Shown: piece by piece, positions 42,421-52,242 of the stretch | How the letters are laid out: every line of letters begins with the position of its first letter | Numbering within the stretch: the stretch's first letter is position 1 | Assembly (NCBI GenBank): GCA_021730285.1 | Contig: CP082962.1 | Location: 3,038,001-3,102,000 of the forward strand | Direction of reading: 5' to 3' | Source: Desulfovibrio sp. JY | GTDB taxonomy: Bacteria; Desulfobacterota; Desulfovibrionia; Desulfovibrionales; Desulfovibrionaceae | DNA: 64,000 bases | The notes under the pieces: model-generated | Told to the model about the DNA's origin: nothing | The model's input: only the letters and a program-made list of their open reading frames with translations | Database searches by the model: none | Translations under genes and position numbers: made by a program

Positions 42421-43551
42421 GTGCCCTTGCCCCCATTTCGCCTGGAACGTTTTTTCGCCTGTCATGAGTTCACCGCTCCAAGCCTGCTGTGCGCCTCGGA
42501 CGGCGAGACCATAAGCGTGGCCGAACTGCTCGACCTCGTGCCCGGATCGGCCGAGGGCCTTTCCCGCCTGCGCCTGGGCTACACCGACTCCCGCGGCGCG
42601 CCCGAACTGCGGGAAGCCATTGCCGGACTCTATACGACCATATCCCCGGACGACGTGCTGGTTCACGTCGGGGCCGAGGAGGCCATCTACACCTTCATGC
42701 AGGCGGCGCTTGCCCCGGGCGACGAAGTCGTGGTGCCAACGCCGTGCTACCAGTCCCTGTCCGACGTGGCCGGGAGCCTGGGCTGCCGGGTGGCTCCCTG
42801 GCGTTGCGATCCGGCCTGGGGGTTCGCCCCGGACATGGGGGAACTCGGTGCACTGCTCGGGGACCGGGCCAGGGCGTTGGTGCTCAATTTTCCCCACAAC
42901 CCGACGGGCTACCTGCCCTCGCCGGAAGTCTTCGCCGCCATGATCGGGCTGGCCCGGGAACGCGAGGCGCGGGTTTTCTCCGACGAGGTGTATCGTTTTT
43001 CCGAAGCCGAAGGTGTGGCGACGCTGCCTGCCGCCTGCGACCTCGATGCCGGGGCCGTTTCCCTTGGCGTGCTGTCGAAATCCTTCGGCCTGGCCGGACT
43101 GCGGGTGGGCTGGGTGGCCTGCCGCGACCGGGAGTTTCTGTCGCGCATGGCCATGGTCAAGGACTACCTGTCCATCTGCGGCTCGGCGCCGTCCGAGTAT
43201 CTGGCCGTGTGCGCCCTTGCGGCCAAGGACGCCCTGCTTTCGCGCCTGCGGGCGCTTTTGGCCAAGAACCGTTCGTTGCTGGAAGCCTTTTTTCATGAAC
43301 GCTCGGACCTTTTTCATTACGTTTCGCCGCGCGGCGGGTTGACCGCCTTTCCGGGACTCGTGTCCGGGGACGCCGACGGGTTTTGCCGGGCCGCCCTGGA
43401 GCGCGGCGGGCTGTTGCTCCTGCCGGGCCGTTTGTACGGCGAGGAGTGGCCGGACCGGTTTCGCATCGGGTTCGGCCGGGCGGATTTCCCCGATAATTTG
43501 GAGAAATTTGCTGATTTTTGTCAAAATTGGCAGCACGGGGCCAAGGCGTAA
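42421..43551 (+). CDS. Class I/II PLP-dependent aminotransferase
   Basis: A 376-residue fold-type I aminotransferase. Landmarks are NFPHNPTGYLPSPEVF (substrate Asn), DEVYRF (PLP Asp/Tyr), SKSFGLAGLRVGW (Schiff-base lysine), and C-terminal FRIGFGR (carboxylate Arg). A GTG start at 42421, preceded by AAAGGAAAG, was preferred over a TTG at 42400. The amino donor is unclear. It stands 137 bases before an amino-acid ABC operon on the same strand, which suggests amino-acid catabolism or salvage. Confidence 0.85.
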   Translation: MPLPPFRLERFFACHEFTAPSLLCASDGETISVAELLDLVPGSAEGLSRLRLGYTDSRGAPELREAIAGLYTTISPDDVLVHVGAEEAIYTFMQAALAPGDEVVVPTPCYQSLSDVAGSLGCRVAPWRCDPAWGFAPDMGELGALLGDRARALVLNFPHNPTGYLPSPEVFAAMIGLAREREARVFSDEVYRFSEAEGVATLPAACDLDAGAVSLGVLSKSFGLAGLRVGWVACRDREFLSRMAMVKDYLSICGSAPSEYLAVCALAAKDALLSRLRALLAKNRSLLEAFFHERSDLFHYVSPRGGLTAFPGLVSGDADGFCRAALERGGLLLLPGRLYGEEWPDRFRIGFGRADFPDNLEKFADFCQNWQHGAKA

Positions 43552-43688
43552 AATAGTCCGAAAGAGGTGAAATACGGAGTCCCACGGCTTGAATTTTGGT
43601 GTTTTTTCGGCCACAAGGGCGTGACACACAGTTCGTTGCGCTGGGGATGTCCCTTTTGCCTTGCCACTTCCAACAACAGGAGTTCTCC

Positions 43689-44429
43689 ATGGTCAAAAAA
43701 TTTGTTTTGGCCCTGGCCCTTGTGGCCATGACCGCCTCCCCGTCCCTGGCCAAGACCATCGTCTTCGCCACCGACGCCACTTGGCCGCCGATGGAATTCG
43801 TCAACGCCGACAAGCAGATTACCGGCTACGCCATCGAGTACATGAAGGCCGCCGCCAAGGAAGCCGGGTTCACGGCGGAATTCAAGGCCGTGGCCTGGGA
43901 CGGCATCTTCGCGGGCCTTGCCTCGGGCAAGTACAACGCCATCTGCTCCTCGGTGTCCATCACCCCCGAGCGCAAAAAGACCATGGATTTCTCCATCCCC
44001 TATTTCAAGGTGCGCCAGGCCCTGGTCATCCCGGCCAAGTCCACGGCCAAGTGCATCGACGACATGAAGGGCAAGACGCTGGGCGCACAGATCAGCACCA
44101 CTGGCCACTTCGCCATCAAGAAGGCCGAAGGCGTCAAGGACAAGTCCTATGACGAGGTCGGCCTGGCCTTCGAAGACCTGTACAACGGCCGCATCGACGG
44201 CGTGGTTTGCGACGATCCCGTCGCCGCCCAGTACGCTCTGCAAAACGAGAAGTACAAGGGCGCGCTCAAGATCGCCTGCATCATCGAAGCCGGCGACGAG
44301 TACTACGGCATCGCCGTGAAAAAGGGCGACAAGGAAGACCTCGACCTGATCAACAAGGGCATTGAGGCGGTCAAGAAAAAGGGCATCGACAAGCAGCTGC
44401 TTGCCAAGTGGATCGGCGGCGGCAAATAG
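43689..44429 (+). CDS. Amino-acid ABC substrate-binding protein
   Basis: A 246-residue precursor with a Sec signal (MVKKFVLALALVAMTASPSLA, cleavage at 21). The mature chain reads KTIVFATDATWPPMEFVNADKQITGYAIEYMKAAAKEAGF, WDGIFAGLASGKYNAICSSVSITPERKKTMDFSIPYF, a typical HisJ/GlnH-type protein. Two cysteines (Cys86 region and Cys near 216) are unusual. First gene of a three-gene operon; AGGAGTT ribosome site. Confidence 0.92.
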   Translation: MVKKFVLALALVAMTASPSLAKTIVFATDATWPPMEFVNADKQITGYAIEYMKAAAKEAGFTAEFKAVAWDGIFAGLASGKYNAICSSVSITPERKKTMDFSIPYFKVRQALVIPAKSTAKCIDDMKGKTLGAQISTTGHFAIKKAEGVKDKSYDEVGLAFEDLYNGRIDGVVCDDPVAAQYALQNEKYKGALKIACIIEAGDEYYGIAVKKGDKEDLDLINKGIEAVKKKGIDKQLLAKWIGGGK

Positions 44430-44451
44430 CGCTCGCGTAAAACGCAACCTG

Positions 44452-44482
44452 ACGTCCGCCGGCCCCGAAAGCCGGCGGACGT
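44452..44482 (+). promoter_or_regulatory. Intercistronic stem-loop after binding-protein gene
   Basis: A perfect 12-bp stem ACGTCCGCCGGC/GCCGGCGGACGT with loop CCCGAAA, 22 bases after the binding-protein stop and 18 before the permease start. It has no T run. Likely an mRNA-stability or partial termination element raising binding protein over permease levels. Confidence 0.65.
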
Positions 44483-44500
44483 GTCTGGCGGAATCGTCTC

Positions 44501-45296
44501 ATGACCAAGCAATGCAATGATCCTGGCGAGGAAGGGAATACCGTCATCGACGTGGGCGAGGGGGCGGCCATCCCCAAGCCCTCGGACAAGGGCCTGGTTT
44601 CGGCCTGGCGTATCTCGTTCGCCGGCGCGCTTCTCACCCTCGGCTGCCTGCTTTATTTCAAGCCCGATCCCTACCTGAAGATTTTCCGGTTCGTTCCCGA
44701 CGGTATCCTGATCACCTTCCAGGTCACGGTCTACTCCATCGTCCTGGCCCTGATTTTCGGCCTCATCACAGGGCTTGGCCGCATCTCGCGCAACAAATAC
44801 ATCAACCTCATCGCCTCGACCTACGTGGAGGTCGTGCGCGGCGTGCCGCTGCTGGTCCAGCTCTTCTATATCTACTACGCGCTGGGACGCCTCGTGCAGG
44901 TCCCGGATCTGCTCGCGGCCGTCATTTCCATGAGCGTGTGCTACGGAGCCTACATGGGCGAGGTCTTCCGGGCCGGCATCACCGCCATCCCGGTCGGCCA
45001 GACCGAGGCGGCCCGGTCGCTTGGGTTCACCCGGGCCCAGACCATGTACTACGTCGTCCTGCCCCAGGCCTGGCGCACCATCCTGCCGCCGGTCGGCAAC
45101 GAATTCATCGCGCTTTTGAAGGACACCTCGCTGGTCTCGATCCTGGGCGTGGCCGACCTGCTGCGACGCGGCCGCGAATACGCCTCGGAGTCCTTCGAGT
45201 ACTTCGAGACCTTCACCATGGTGGCCGTGATCTACCTGATCATCACCCTGATCCTGTCCAAGCTCGTGAGCATCATGGAGGAGCGGTTGTCCAGCC

Positions 45297-45310
<14 letters not shown>
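44501..45310 (+). CDS. Amino-acid ABC permease
   Basis: A 269-residue GlnP/HisM-type permease. About 30 polar N-terminal residues precede the first helix. [20 protein letters not shown] opens the conserved domain and EAA loop [23 protein letters not shown] contacts the ATPase. Only one permease gene occurs, so it probably acts as a homodimer. It overlaps the ATPase gene by 14 bases. Confidence 0.92.
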
Positions 45311-46037
<727 letters not shown>

Positions 46038-46058
46038 GGTGGGCTTGGGGGAACGGAA

Positions 46059-46135
46059 CCGGGGGAGGGGACCCTTTTTTGAAAAAAAGGGTCCCCTCCC
46101 CCGGACCCCCACCCTCCCCAAAAACTTTCAAAGGG
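46059..46135 (+). repeat. Repeat family A element (copy after ABC operon)
   Basis: Perfect hairpin CCGGGGGAGGGGACCC... (46059-46104) with a TTTTTTGAAAAAAA top, then flank ACCCCCACCCTCCCC and AAAAACTTTC. It follows the ATPase stop by 21 bases, so it likely terminates the operon. Confidence 0.7.
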
Positions 46136-46184
46136 GTGGTTCCTTGTAAAGTTTTCGAAAGTAAAATTCCGTATTTCCTGAATG

Positions 46185-46219
46185 GAAAAGGGGGATTGGC
46201 TCGGGCCAATCCCCCTTTC
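46185..46219. terminator. Hairpin GGGGATTGG/CCAATCCCC
   Basis: Stem AAAGGGGGATTGG with CCAATCCCCCTTT around CTCGGG, between two family A elements and between convergent genes. A/T runs on both sides allow bidirectional termination. Confidence 0.6.
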
Positions 46220-46264
46220 ATTTTTCGATCGCTCCTCTCGGAGACGCTCCGCATCCCCAACTCC

Positions 46265-46350
46265 TCCCCTATAAGAGTTTTTCGGGGAGGGTGGGGGGTG
46301 TGGGGGGCGGGAACCCCCTTTTTGCAAAAAGGGGGTTCCCGCCCCCCACA
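46265..46350 (-). repeat. Repeat family A element after FecR-like gene
   Basis: A 52-base perfect palindrome (46299-46350: TGTGGGGGGCGGGAACCCCC arm, TTTTTTGCAAAAA top). On the minus strand the flank is CACCCTCCCC then GAAAAACTC, the same order as at 46059 relative to its own gene. It lies 4 bases after the FecR-like stop. Confidence 0.7.
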
Positions 46351-46354
46351 TAGC

Positions 46355-47011
46355 TTACTCCACTTCCCAATGCGCCAAGGTCTGGTTGTCGGGGTGCGCT
46401 TCGCGCAGGCGGCGCAGTTCCTCGGTGAGGCGGCGTTTCTGGCCCAGGCGGGCGAGTTCTTCGAGCAGCACGATATCCGGTTCCATATCGCCGGGGGCGG
46501 CGGTGGCGCGCATTTGGGCCACTTGTTTTTCGACGGCGTCCAGGTCGGCGCGTTCGTCGTCGCTCAAGGTTTTGTCCTCGGGCACGGTGACGTCACGGGT
46601 GCGTACCTGGGCGGTGGCCTGTTCGCCGGCCTGGGTCAGGATGGACGAAGCCTGGCCGCCGGCGGGCTTGGTGCGCAGCGGCAGCTTGTCGATGACGGGC
46701 GGGGTGTCGCTGTCGGCGCTTTGGCCGCCGTCGGCGGTGATGACCACCTGGGCCGGGCCGGTCCAGGTTTCGCGCACGCCTTTTTGCAGGAAGGCGAGCT
46801 GGACGTCCGCGCCGCGCGGCAGGTCGAGCCTTTCGCCTTCGCGTAGCCGGGTGAAGACTTCCAGTGGTTTTTTCGGCCCGTCGACGGGCGACAGGGTTAT
46901 CTGGCCGTTTAGGGCGGAAACGAGGCACACCAGGCGGGGCGCTTCGGCCGAGACCGACGTGCACAGGGCCGCCAGCAGCAGTGTGGTGAGAAGGAGTGTA
47001 CGGCGACGCAT
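46355..47011 (-). CDS. FecR-like exported protein
   Basis: A 218-residue precursor with a Sec signal (MRRRTLLLTTLLLAALCTSVSA). Residues 28-105 resemble the FecR periplasmic domain (LVSALNGQITL..., LREGERLDLPRGADVQLAFLQKG). The C-terminal half is helical and charged (DDERADLDAVEKQVAQMRA). It follows a CHASE2-cyclase gene by 13 bases and is probably its periplasmic partner. The same pairing is reported between FecR and CHASE2 proteins in other bacteria. Confidence 0.72.
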   Translation of the reverse strand: MRRRTLLLTTLLLAALCTSVSAEAPRLVCLVSALNGQITLSPVDGPKKPLEVFTRLREGERLDLPRGADVQLAFLQKGVRETWTGPAQVVITADGGQSADSDTPPVIDKLPLRTKPAGGQASSILTQAGEQATAQVRTRDVTVPEDKTLSDDERADLDAVEKQVAQMRATAAPGDMEPDIVLLEELARLGQKRRLTEELRRLREAHPDNQTLAHWEVE

Positions 47012-47024
47012 GGATCGCTCCTTT

Positions 47025-48869
47025 TTATTGGTCGGCCAGCCCGAGGATTTCCAGGGCCGGCACGGGTTCGCTCTTGCCTTTCACTTGGGCCTGCTCGGCA
47101 CGTCCCGTCAAGATGCCGGGCCCGGCCAGTTCCACCGTGGCCCGGCTGGCCACCACCGGGCAGCCCATGACCTTGGTGAAGCCTTCCAGGCGCGAGGCGG
47201 TGTTGACGGTGTCGCCGATGACCGTGAAATCGAGACGCTGGCGTGAGCCGATGTTGCCGACGACGGCCGGGCCGCTGTGCAGCCCCACGCCGATGTGAAA
47301 TTCCCAGTCGCCGAGTTTGGGGAAGCGCTGCCGCATCCAGCCCTGGAATTCCCGGGCCGCTTCCACCATGCCGAGCGCCGTGGCCAACGCCTGCCGGGCG
47401 TGGCTGGGATCGGCCAGGGGCGCGCCGAAAACGGCCATGACCGCGTCACCGATGAATTTGTCGATCATGCCGCCGTGAGCCAGGATGATGTCGCAGACCT
47501 TGGAGAAGTAGGCGTTTAGCAGTTCGACGACTTCCTGCGCCGAGAGCTTCTCGCTCAAGGTCGTGAAATTGCGGATGTCGGAGAAAAGGATGGTGACCGT
47601 GGCCAGCGATCCGCCAAGGGCTGGCGGCTGGCCGCTTTTGAGGATGCCGGCGATGGCCGCCTCGGACACGTATCTGCCGAAGGCGTGGCGGATGTGGGCC
47701 TTTTCGCGTTCGCCTCGCGTCAGGCGCACCGCGTTGGCTCCGGCCCAGGTGAGCGTCAGGCCGACATCAAGCCCGGCCAGGGGCAAAAGCCAGCCGGTGC
47801 GAAACAGGCCGTAGCCCAGGCCGAAGGAGGCCAGGCCGCAGGCCATGGTTGCCAGCACCGACCGCCCGGGGCCGAGTCGGGCGCAGGCCAGGGCGCAAAG
47901 GGCCAGGAAGGGCAGCCAGAGGGCGGACGCCGTGACATGCCCGATGGGCTTCAGGCTGCGGCCGGTCAAAAGCGCCTCCACGATGTTGGCGTGGATTTCC
48001 GGGCCGGGCATGAATTCCTTGGGCGCGCCGAAAAGCGGCAGGGAGTAGGGGGAGGCCAGCCGGTCGTGAGCGCCGTGGATGTCGATGCCGAGGATGACCA
48101 CCTTGCCGGCCAGCGCCTTCACTTCGGGATCGTCGGCCGCGTCCTTGGCCAGGAGTCTGGCGAAGCTTATGTGCTTGAAGGTCTCGGGCGGGCCGGAAAA
48201 GACGATGGGCCGCGGGGCCAGGGCCGCCGGCGTGTCGATGTCGGCCAGCCCCGGGGCCTTGGGATCGGCTTTTTGGGCCAGGGCGGCGGCGAACGACAGC
48301 CTGGGCTCTCCCTTGGAATAGAGCGCCGGGGCGAAGCGGCGCACCACGCCGTCGCGGTCGAGCGGCACGTTGGTGAGCCCCAGATCCGCCTCGTGTCCGG
48401 GCAGGGCGATCAGGTAATCGGCCGCCGGCAGGCTGAAGGCCGGTTCGCCGGATTCGTTGGAGACGCTGGCGGCCAGGATGACCTTGCCCTTGGCCAGCTC
48501 CAACATGAAGTCGCGGTCGAAGTCGCGGCTGGCATCGGAGCCGATGATGTCCATCCAGGTGACAGGGGAAAGGGCCGGCTGGATGTCCAGGCCGATGGCC
48601 GCCACGCCCACCTTGTGCAGCGTGGCCAGGATCTTGGCGTACAGCGGTCCCCAGAAGACCAGCGGCCGGTCCGGTTCGGCGGCGAGGGCCTCGTCGTCGA
48701 GCAGGGCCACGGCCACGCGCGTGGGCTCGTGGCGCTTGCCGGCGAGGACGTGCCACAGATCCGAGTTCCAGGCATCGACGCGCCTGGCCGGTTGCAGCGA
48801 GGAAAAGAAAAGCCCCGCCGTCAAGGCGGCGAGGATGAGGCAAACATAAAAAAAGGGCTTGAAGTGCAT
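47025..48869 (-). CDS. CHASE2-domain class III adenylate/guanylate cyclase
   Basis: A 614-residue membrane protein. An N-terminal helix (residues 8-25) leads into an extracytoplasmic CHASE2 sensor (about 30-300: VAVALLDDEAL..., VDIQPALSP, GKVVILGIDIHGAHD). Three membrane helices follow (about 310-380), then a class III cyclase domain (about 415-600) with the metal aspartates in TVTILFSDIRNFTTLSE and MIDKFIGDAVMAVFGAP and the transition-state residues in NTASRLEGF. It makes cAMP or possibly cGMP in response to an outside cue. First of a two-gene operon with the FecR-like gene. Confidence 0.92.
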   Translation of the reverse strand: MHFKPFFYVCLILAALTAGLFFSSLQPARRVDAWNSDLWHVLAGKRHEPTRVAVALLDDEALAAEPDRPLVFWGPLYAKILATLHKVGVAAIGLDIQPALSPVTWMDIIGSDASRDFDRDFMLELAKGKVILAASVSNESGEPAFSLPAADYLIALPGHEADLGLTNVPLDRDGVVRRFAPALYSKGEPRLSFAAALAQKADPKAPGLADIDTPAALAPRPIVFSGPPETFKHISFARLLAKDAADDPEVKALAGKVVILGIDIHGAHDRLASPYSLPLFGAPKEFMPGPEIHANIVEALLTGRSLKPIGHVTASALWLPFLALCALACARLGPGRSVLATMACGLASFGLGYGLFRTGWLLPLAGLDVGLTLTWAGANAVRLTRGEREKAHIRHAFGRYVSEAAIAGILKSGQPPALGGSLATVTILFSDIRNFTTLSEKLSAQEVVELLNAYFSKVCDIILAHGGMIDKFIGDAVMAVFGAPLADPSHARQALATALGMVEAAREFQGWMRQRFPKLGDWEFHIGVGLHSGPAVVGNIGSRQRLDFTVIGDTVNTASRLEGFTKVMGCPVVASRATVELAGPGILTGRAEQAQVKGKSEPVPALEILGLADQ

Positions 48870-49102
48870 GGCGGTTCCGCGATTGCCGGCTCAAAGGCGC
48901 GGCGGGTGGGTTGGCCCGGGACGGGCGACGGAGCCCTTGTCGCGCGAACGGCTGCCGGCGTCCACGAAAAAATGCGGGGGTCCGCCCGGTCGGTGGCGGC
49001 CCGACTTTTTTGCGCGGACGGCTTGCCTAAGACGCGGGAGTGCTCCACAATTGGCAGGGCTTGCAACCGCTGCCGTGGCAGCGGTCGAAAAGGAGGATAT
49101 CT

Positions 49103-50032
49103 ATGCGCGTTGCCGACGATATGACGCAACTGACGGGCCATACCCCCATGGTCTGGCTGACCCGGCTGGCCGAGGGCTGCGTGGCCCGGGTGGCCGCCAA
49201 GCTGGAATCGTTCAACCCCTGTTCCTCGGTCAAGGACCGCATCGGCGTGGCCATGATCCTGGCCGCCGAGCGCGACGGCCGCGTGCGCCCCGGGACGGTC
49301 ATCGTCGAGCCCACCTCGGGCAACACCGGCGTCGGACTGGCCTTTATGTGCGCCGTTCGCGGCTACAAGCTCGTCCTGACCATGCCGGAGTCCATGAGCG
49401 TGGAACGCCGGGCGCTTTTGCGCGGTTTCGGGGCCGAGCTGGTGCTGACCCCGGCGACTCAGGGCATGCGCGGGGCGGTGACCCGGGCCGAAGAGCTCGT
49501 GGCCGATCTGCCCGACGCCTTCATGCCCATGCAGTTTTCCAACCCGGCCAATCCCGATGCCCATTACCGGACGACCGGCGTCGAGATCTGGGAGGACACG
49601 GACGGGCTGGTGGATGTCTTCGTGGCCGGCGTGGGCACCGGCGGGACGCTGACGGGCGTGGCCAGGGCGCTCAAGGAGCGCAAGCCGGCGGTTCGGGCCG
49701 TGGCCGTGGAACCCGCCTCCTCGCCCGTGCTTTCCGGCGGCAAGCCCGGACTGCACGCCATCCAGGGCATCGGGGCCGGATTCGTGCCCGAAGTGCTGGA
49801 CATGGGCGTGGTCGACGAGATCTTCCCCGTGGAAAACGAGGCGGCCATGACCACGGCCAAACGCCTCATGCGCGAAGAGGGCATCCTGTGCGGCATCTCT
49901 TCCGGGGCCAACGCCCATGCGGCGATCACCATCGCCAAGCGTCCGGAAAACGCCGGCAAGATCGTCGTGTTCGTGGTGTGCGACACCGGCGAACGCTACC
50001 TGTCCACGTCGCTTTTCGCCGAGGAGGCCTGA
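49103..50032 (+). CDS. cysK: Cysteine synthase (O-acetylserine sulfhydrylase)
   Basis: A 309-residue PLP enzyme that makes cysteine from O-acetylserine and sulfide. Schiff-base Lys44 lies in CSSVKDRIG, the substrate loop is PTSGNTG, the phosphate-binding loop is GTGGT, and GISSGAN is near the end. Excellent ribosome site (AAAAGGAGGAT). Serine acetyltransferase follows 5 bases later, so both cysteine steps are co-expressed and the two proteins may form the cysteine synthase complex. Confidence 0.95.
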   Translation: MRVADDMTQLTGHTPMVWLTRLAEGCVARVAAKLESFNPCSSVKDRIGVAMILAAERDGRVRPGTVIVEPTSGNTGVGLAFMCAVRGYKLVLTMPESMSVERRALLRGFGAELVLTPATQGMRGAVTRAEELVADLPDAFMPMQFSNPANPDAHYRTTGVEIWEDTDGLVDVFVAGVGTGGTLTGVARALKERKPAVRAVAVEPASSPVLSGGKPGLHAIQGIGAGFVPEVLDMGVVDEIFPVENEAAMTTAKRLMREEGILCGISSGANAHAAITIAKRPENAGKIVVFVVCDTGERYLSTSLFAEEA

Positions 50033-50037
50033 TCGCC

Positions 50038-50979
50038 GTGAGTCCCATCACCCAGCCGCCGCGCCGTAAACCTTCGCCCGTGGAGTGGGTGGCCGAGATG
50101 CTGTGCGAGGAAGCCTCCTACCGCACGGTCTACCACCGGCCCCTGCACGACGAGCCCATGCCGGCCATCAAAACCCTGGCCGAGCTCATGGAACGCCTGC
50201 GGGCCGTCATCTTTCCGGGCTATTTCGGCCATTCCGACATCACCCCGGAAAACATGCGCTTTCACATCGGAGCCAACCTCGACGCCATCTACCGGTTGCT
50301 CACCGACCAGGTGCGCCGGGGCTTCTGCTTCTTTTGCGACCTCGACGGCACGGGCGACTGCCAGGAATGCGAGGAAAAGGCCCGGCGGCTGGCCGGCGAC
50401 TTCCTCATGCGCCTGCCGGAAATCCGCGAGGCCCTGGCCGAGGACGCCCAGGCCGCCTACGAAGGCGACCCGGCCTCGCGTTCGCCCGGGGAAACCATCT
50501 TCTGCTACCCGAGCCTCACTGCGCTCACCCACCACCGCGTGGCCCATGAACTGCACCTGCTCGGCGTGGACCTCATCCCCCGCATCATCACCGAAATGGC
50601 CCATTCCGCCACGGGCATCGACATTCATCCCGGCGCCACCATCGGCCGGCGGTTTTTCATCGACCACGGCACCGGCACGGTCATCGGGGAAACCTGCATT
50701 ATCGGCGACAACGTGCGCCTGTACCAGGGCGTGACCCTCGGGGCGAAAAGCTTTCCCAAGGACGAGGAGGGAATGCTCGTCAAAGGCATCGCGCGCCACC
50801 CGGTCGTGGAAGACGACGTGGTCATCTACTCCGGGGCCACCGTGCTTGGCCGCATCACCATCGGCAAAGGCTCGGTGGTCGGCGGCAACGTCTGGGTCAC
50901 CCGCGACGTGCCTCCCTATTCGCGCCTGATCCAGCAGGGACCGGGCGGCGGCGTCAGTTGCGACGGCGGAGGGATTTGA
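50038..50979 (+). CDS. cysE: Serine O-acetyltransferase
   Basis: A 313-residue enzyme producing O-acetylserine. The C-terminal half is a left-handed beta-helix with hexapeptide repeats (GIDIHPGATIGRRFFIDHGTGTVIGETCIIGDN); the catalytic His lies in FIDHGTG and HPVVED. The N-terminal 170 residues are the longer helical domain found in anaerobes' enzymes, with a FCFFCDLDGTGDCQECEEKA cysteine-rich insert. It starts with GTG after GAGGAGG and ends ...GGGVSCDGGGI, slightly different from the usual CysK-inserting tail that ends in Ile. Confidence 0.92.
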   Translation: MSPITQPPRRKPSPVEWVAEMLCEEASYRTVYHRPLHDEPMPAIKTLAELMERLRAVIFPGYFGHSDITPENMRFHIGANLDAIYRLLTDQVRRGFCFFCDLDGTGDCQECEEKARRLAGDFLMRLPEIREALAEDAQAAYEGDPASRSPGETIFCYPSLTALTHHRVAHELHLLGVDLIPRIITEMAHSATGIDIHPGATIGRRFFIDHGTGTVIGETCIIGDNVRLYQGVTLGAKSFPKDEEGMLVKGIARHPVVEDDVVIYSGATVLGRITIGKGSVVGGNVWVTRDVPPYSRLIQQGPGGGVSCDGGGI

Positions 50980-51021
50980 GCGGGATGGAGAGGGTAGGGA
51001 TAGGGCAGGGATAGGAAGGGA

Positions 51022-51080
51022 GAGGGCAGGGGCGCTGCCCCTGTACCCCGCCGGGGGACTTGATGTCCCCCGGACCCCCT
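51022..51080 (+). repeat. Repeat family B element (copy 3)
   Basis: GCAGGGGCGCTGCCCCTGT, then CCCCGCC, then GGGGGACTTGATGTCCCCC, followed by GGACCCCC, beginning 43 bases after cysE. Module order matches 37382-37475 read from its own gene, but the first hairpin is absent. Confidence 0.6.
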
Positions 51081-51139
51081 TTTACCGGGTTGGGATGACG
51101 GGTGGAACTGCTGCTGGCAAGCGGCGAAGCGCCGCTTCC

Positions 51140-52228
51140 TCAGTCGTCGCGCAGCGATTCCGCCGCCTGTTGCCGATCGTCCGGTGGCGGGGCTGGGGGA
51201 GCGGCGCGGGGATATTCGCGGCCGAAAAGTTTGCGGTAGAGTTTGCGCCCTTCCTCGAATCCGGGGCTGCTGTCCAGGGCCTTTTCCACGCAAAGCTTGG
51301 CGTCCTCGGTATTGCCCATGAAGTAGTAGGCCTTGGACATGTTGAAGTGGATATTTTCGTCGCTTGGCGTGAGGGAAAGGGCCTGCTTGTAGGCGTGCAG
51401 GGCGCCGGCGAGGTCGCCGCTCTTGCGCAGCTTGACGCCGAGGGAGTTGAAGGGGTTCGGGGTGTTGGGATCGTATTTGAGGATCTCGATGAACAGTTCC
51501 TTGGTCTCTTCCATGTGGTTGAACTGGGCGTGGATTTCGGCGGCCTTTTGCAGGTTGCGCTTGAATTCGTCCAGGTCTCCCTTGCCCTTGTAGGCATCGG
51601 CCAGGCCTTTGTAGGCTTCGGCGTACAGGTCGTTTATCTTGATGGCCTTTTTGAAGGCGATGATGGCCTGGCCGTATTTCTGGCGCACCAGGCAGCGGCA
51701 GCCCATGTCGTAGTACTTCTGGGCCATGTTTTGTTCGGTGATGATTTCCTCGAAGGCCTCGATGGCGTCGTCGAAGTTGCCCATGGCCACCATTTCGCGG
51801 GCGTCTTCGATCTGCTGGCGTTCGATCTCGGTGACGCGTTCGACCTGGCAGCCGCGCAGCACGTGCTTGCGGAAGGTCTCCTCGGAGTAGGGGCGCAGGA
51901 TGTAGCCGGCGCAGCCCACGGCGATGGCGTCGAGAACCTTGTCGCGCTGGCTCTGGGAGGTGACCATGACAATGGGCACGTCCTTGAGGCGCCGGTCGCG
52001 GCGGCTGGCGCGCAGGAACTGGGTGCCGTCCATGTCGTCGAGCTGGCTGTCGAGGAGCACGACGTCGGCGCGGTTGGCGGCGAGGAAGGCCAGGGCTTTT
52101 TCCCCGGAGGCGAACTGTTCCACGCACCGGGGGCGAAAGGGGGCCAGGGAGCGCCGGTCGCGTCGGACGTTTTCCTCGTTGCCGCTGACGATAACGACTG
52201 TATCGAAGAGGATCGGGGAGAAGTCCAT
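51140..52228 (-). CDS. Degenerate receiver-TPR protein
   Basis: A 362-residue protein. Residues 10-125 form a receiver-like domain keeping Asp60 (VVLLDSQ) but lacking the acidic pair (SGN at 15-17) and with Arg replacing the usual switch lysine (LRPY). Phosphorylation is therefore doubtful. Residues 135-330 hold about five TPR units, e.g. YGQAIIAFKKAIKINDLYAEAYKGLADAYKG, and the end is Pro-rich. It is last in an operon after a small membrane protein and an HD protein, and probably acts as a protein scaffold. Confidence 0.85.
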   Translation of the reverse strand: MDFSPILFDTVVIVSGNEENVRRDRRSLAPFRPRCVEQFASGEKALAFLAANRADVVLLDSQLDDMDGTQFLRASRRDRRLKDVPIVMVTSQSQRDKVLDAIAVGCAGYILRPYSEETFRKHVLRGCQVERVTEIERQQIEDAREMVAMGNFDDAIEAFEEIITEQNMAQKYYDMGCRCLVRQKYGQAIIAFKKAIKINDLYAEAYKGLADAYKGKGDLDEFKRNLQKAAEIHAQFNHMEETKELFIEILKYDPNTPNPFNSLGVKLRKSGDLAGALHAYKQALSLTPSDENIHFNMSKAYYFMGNTEDAKLCVEKALDSSPGFEEGRKLYRKLFGREYPRAAPPAPPPDDRQQAAESLRDD

Positions 52229-52242
52229 GGCGCCTCCGTTCG

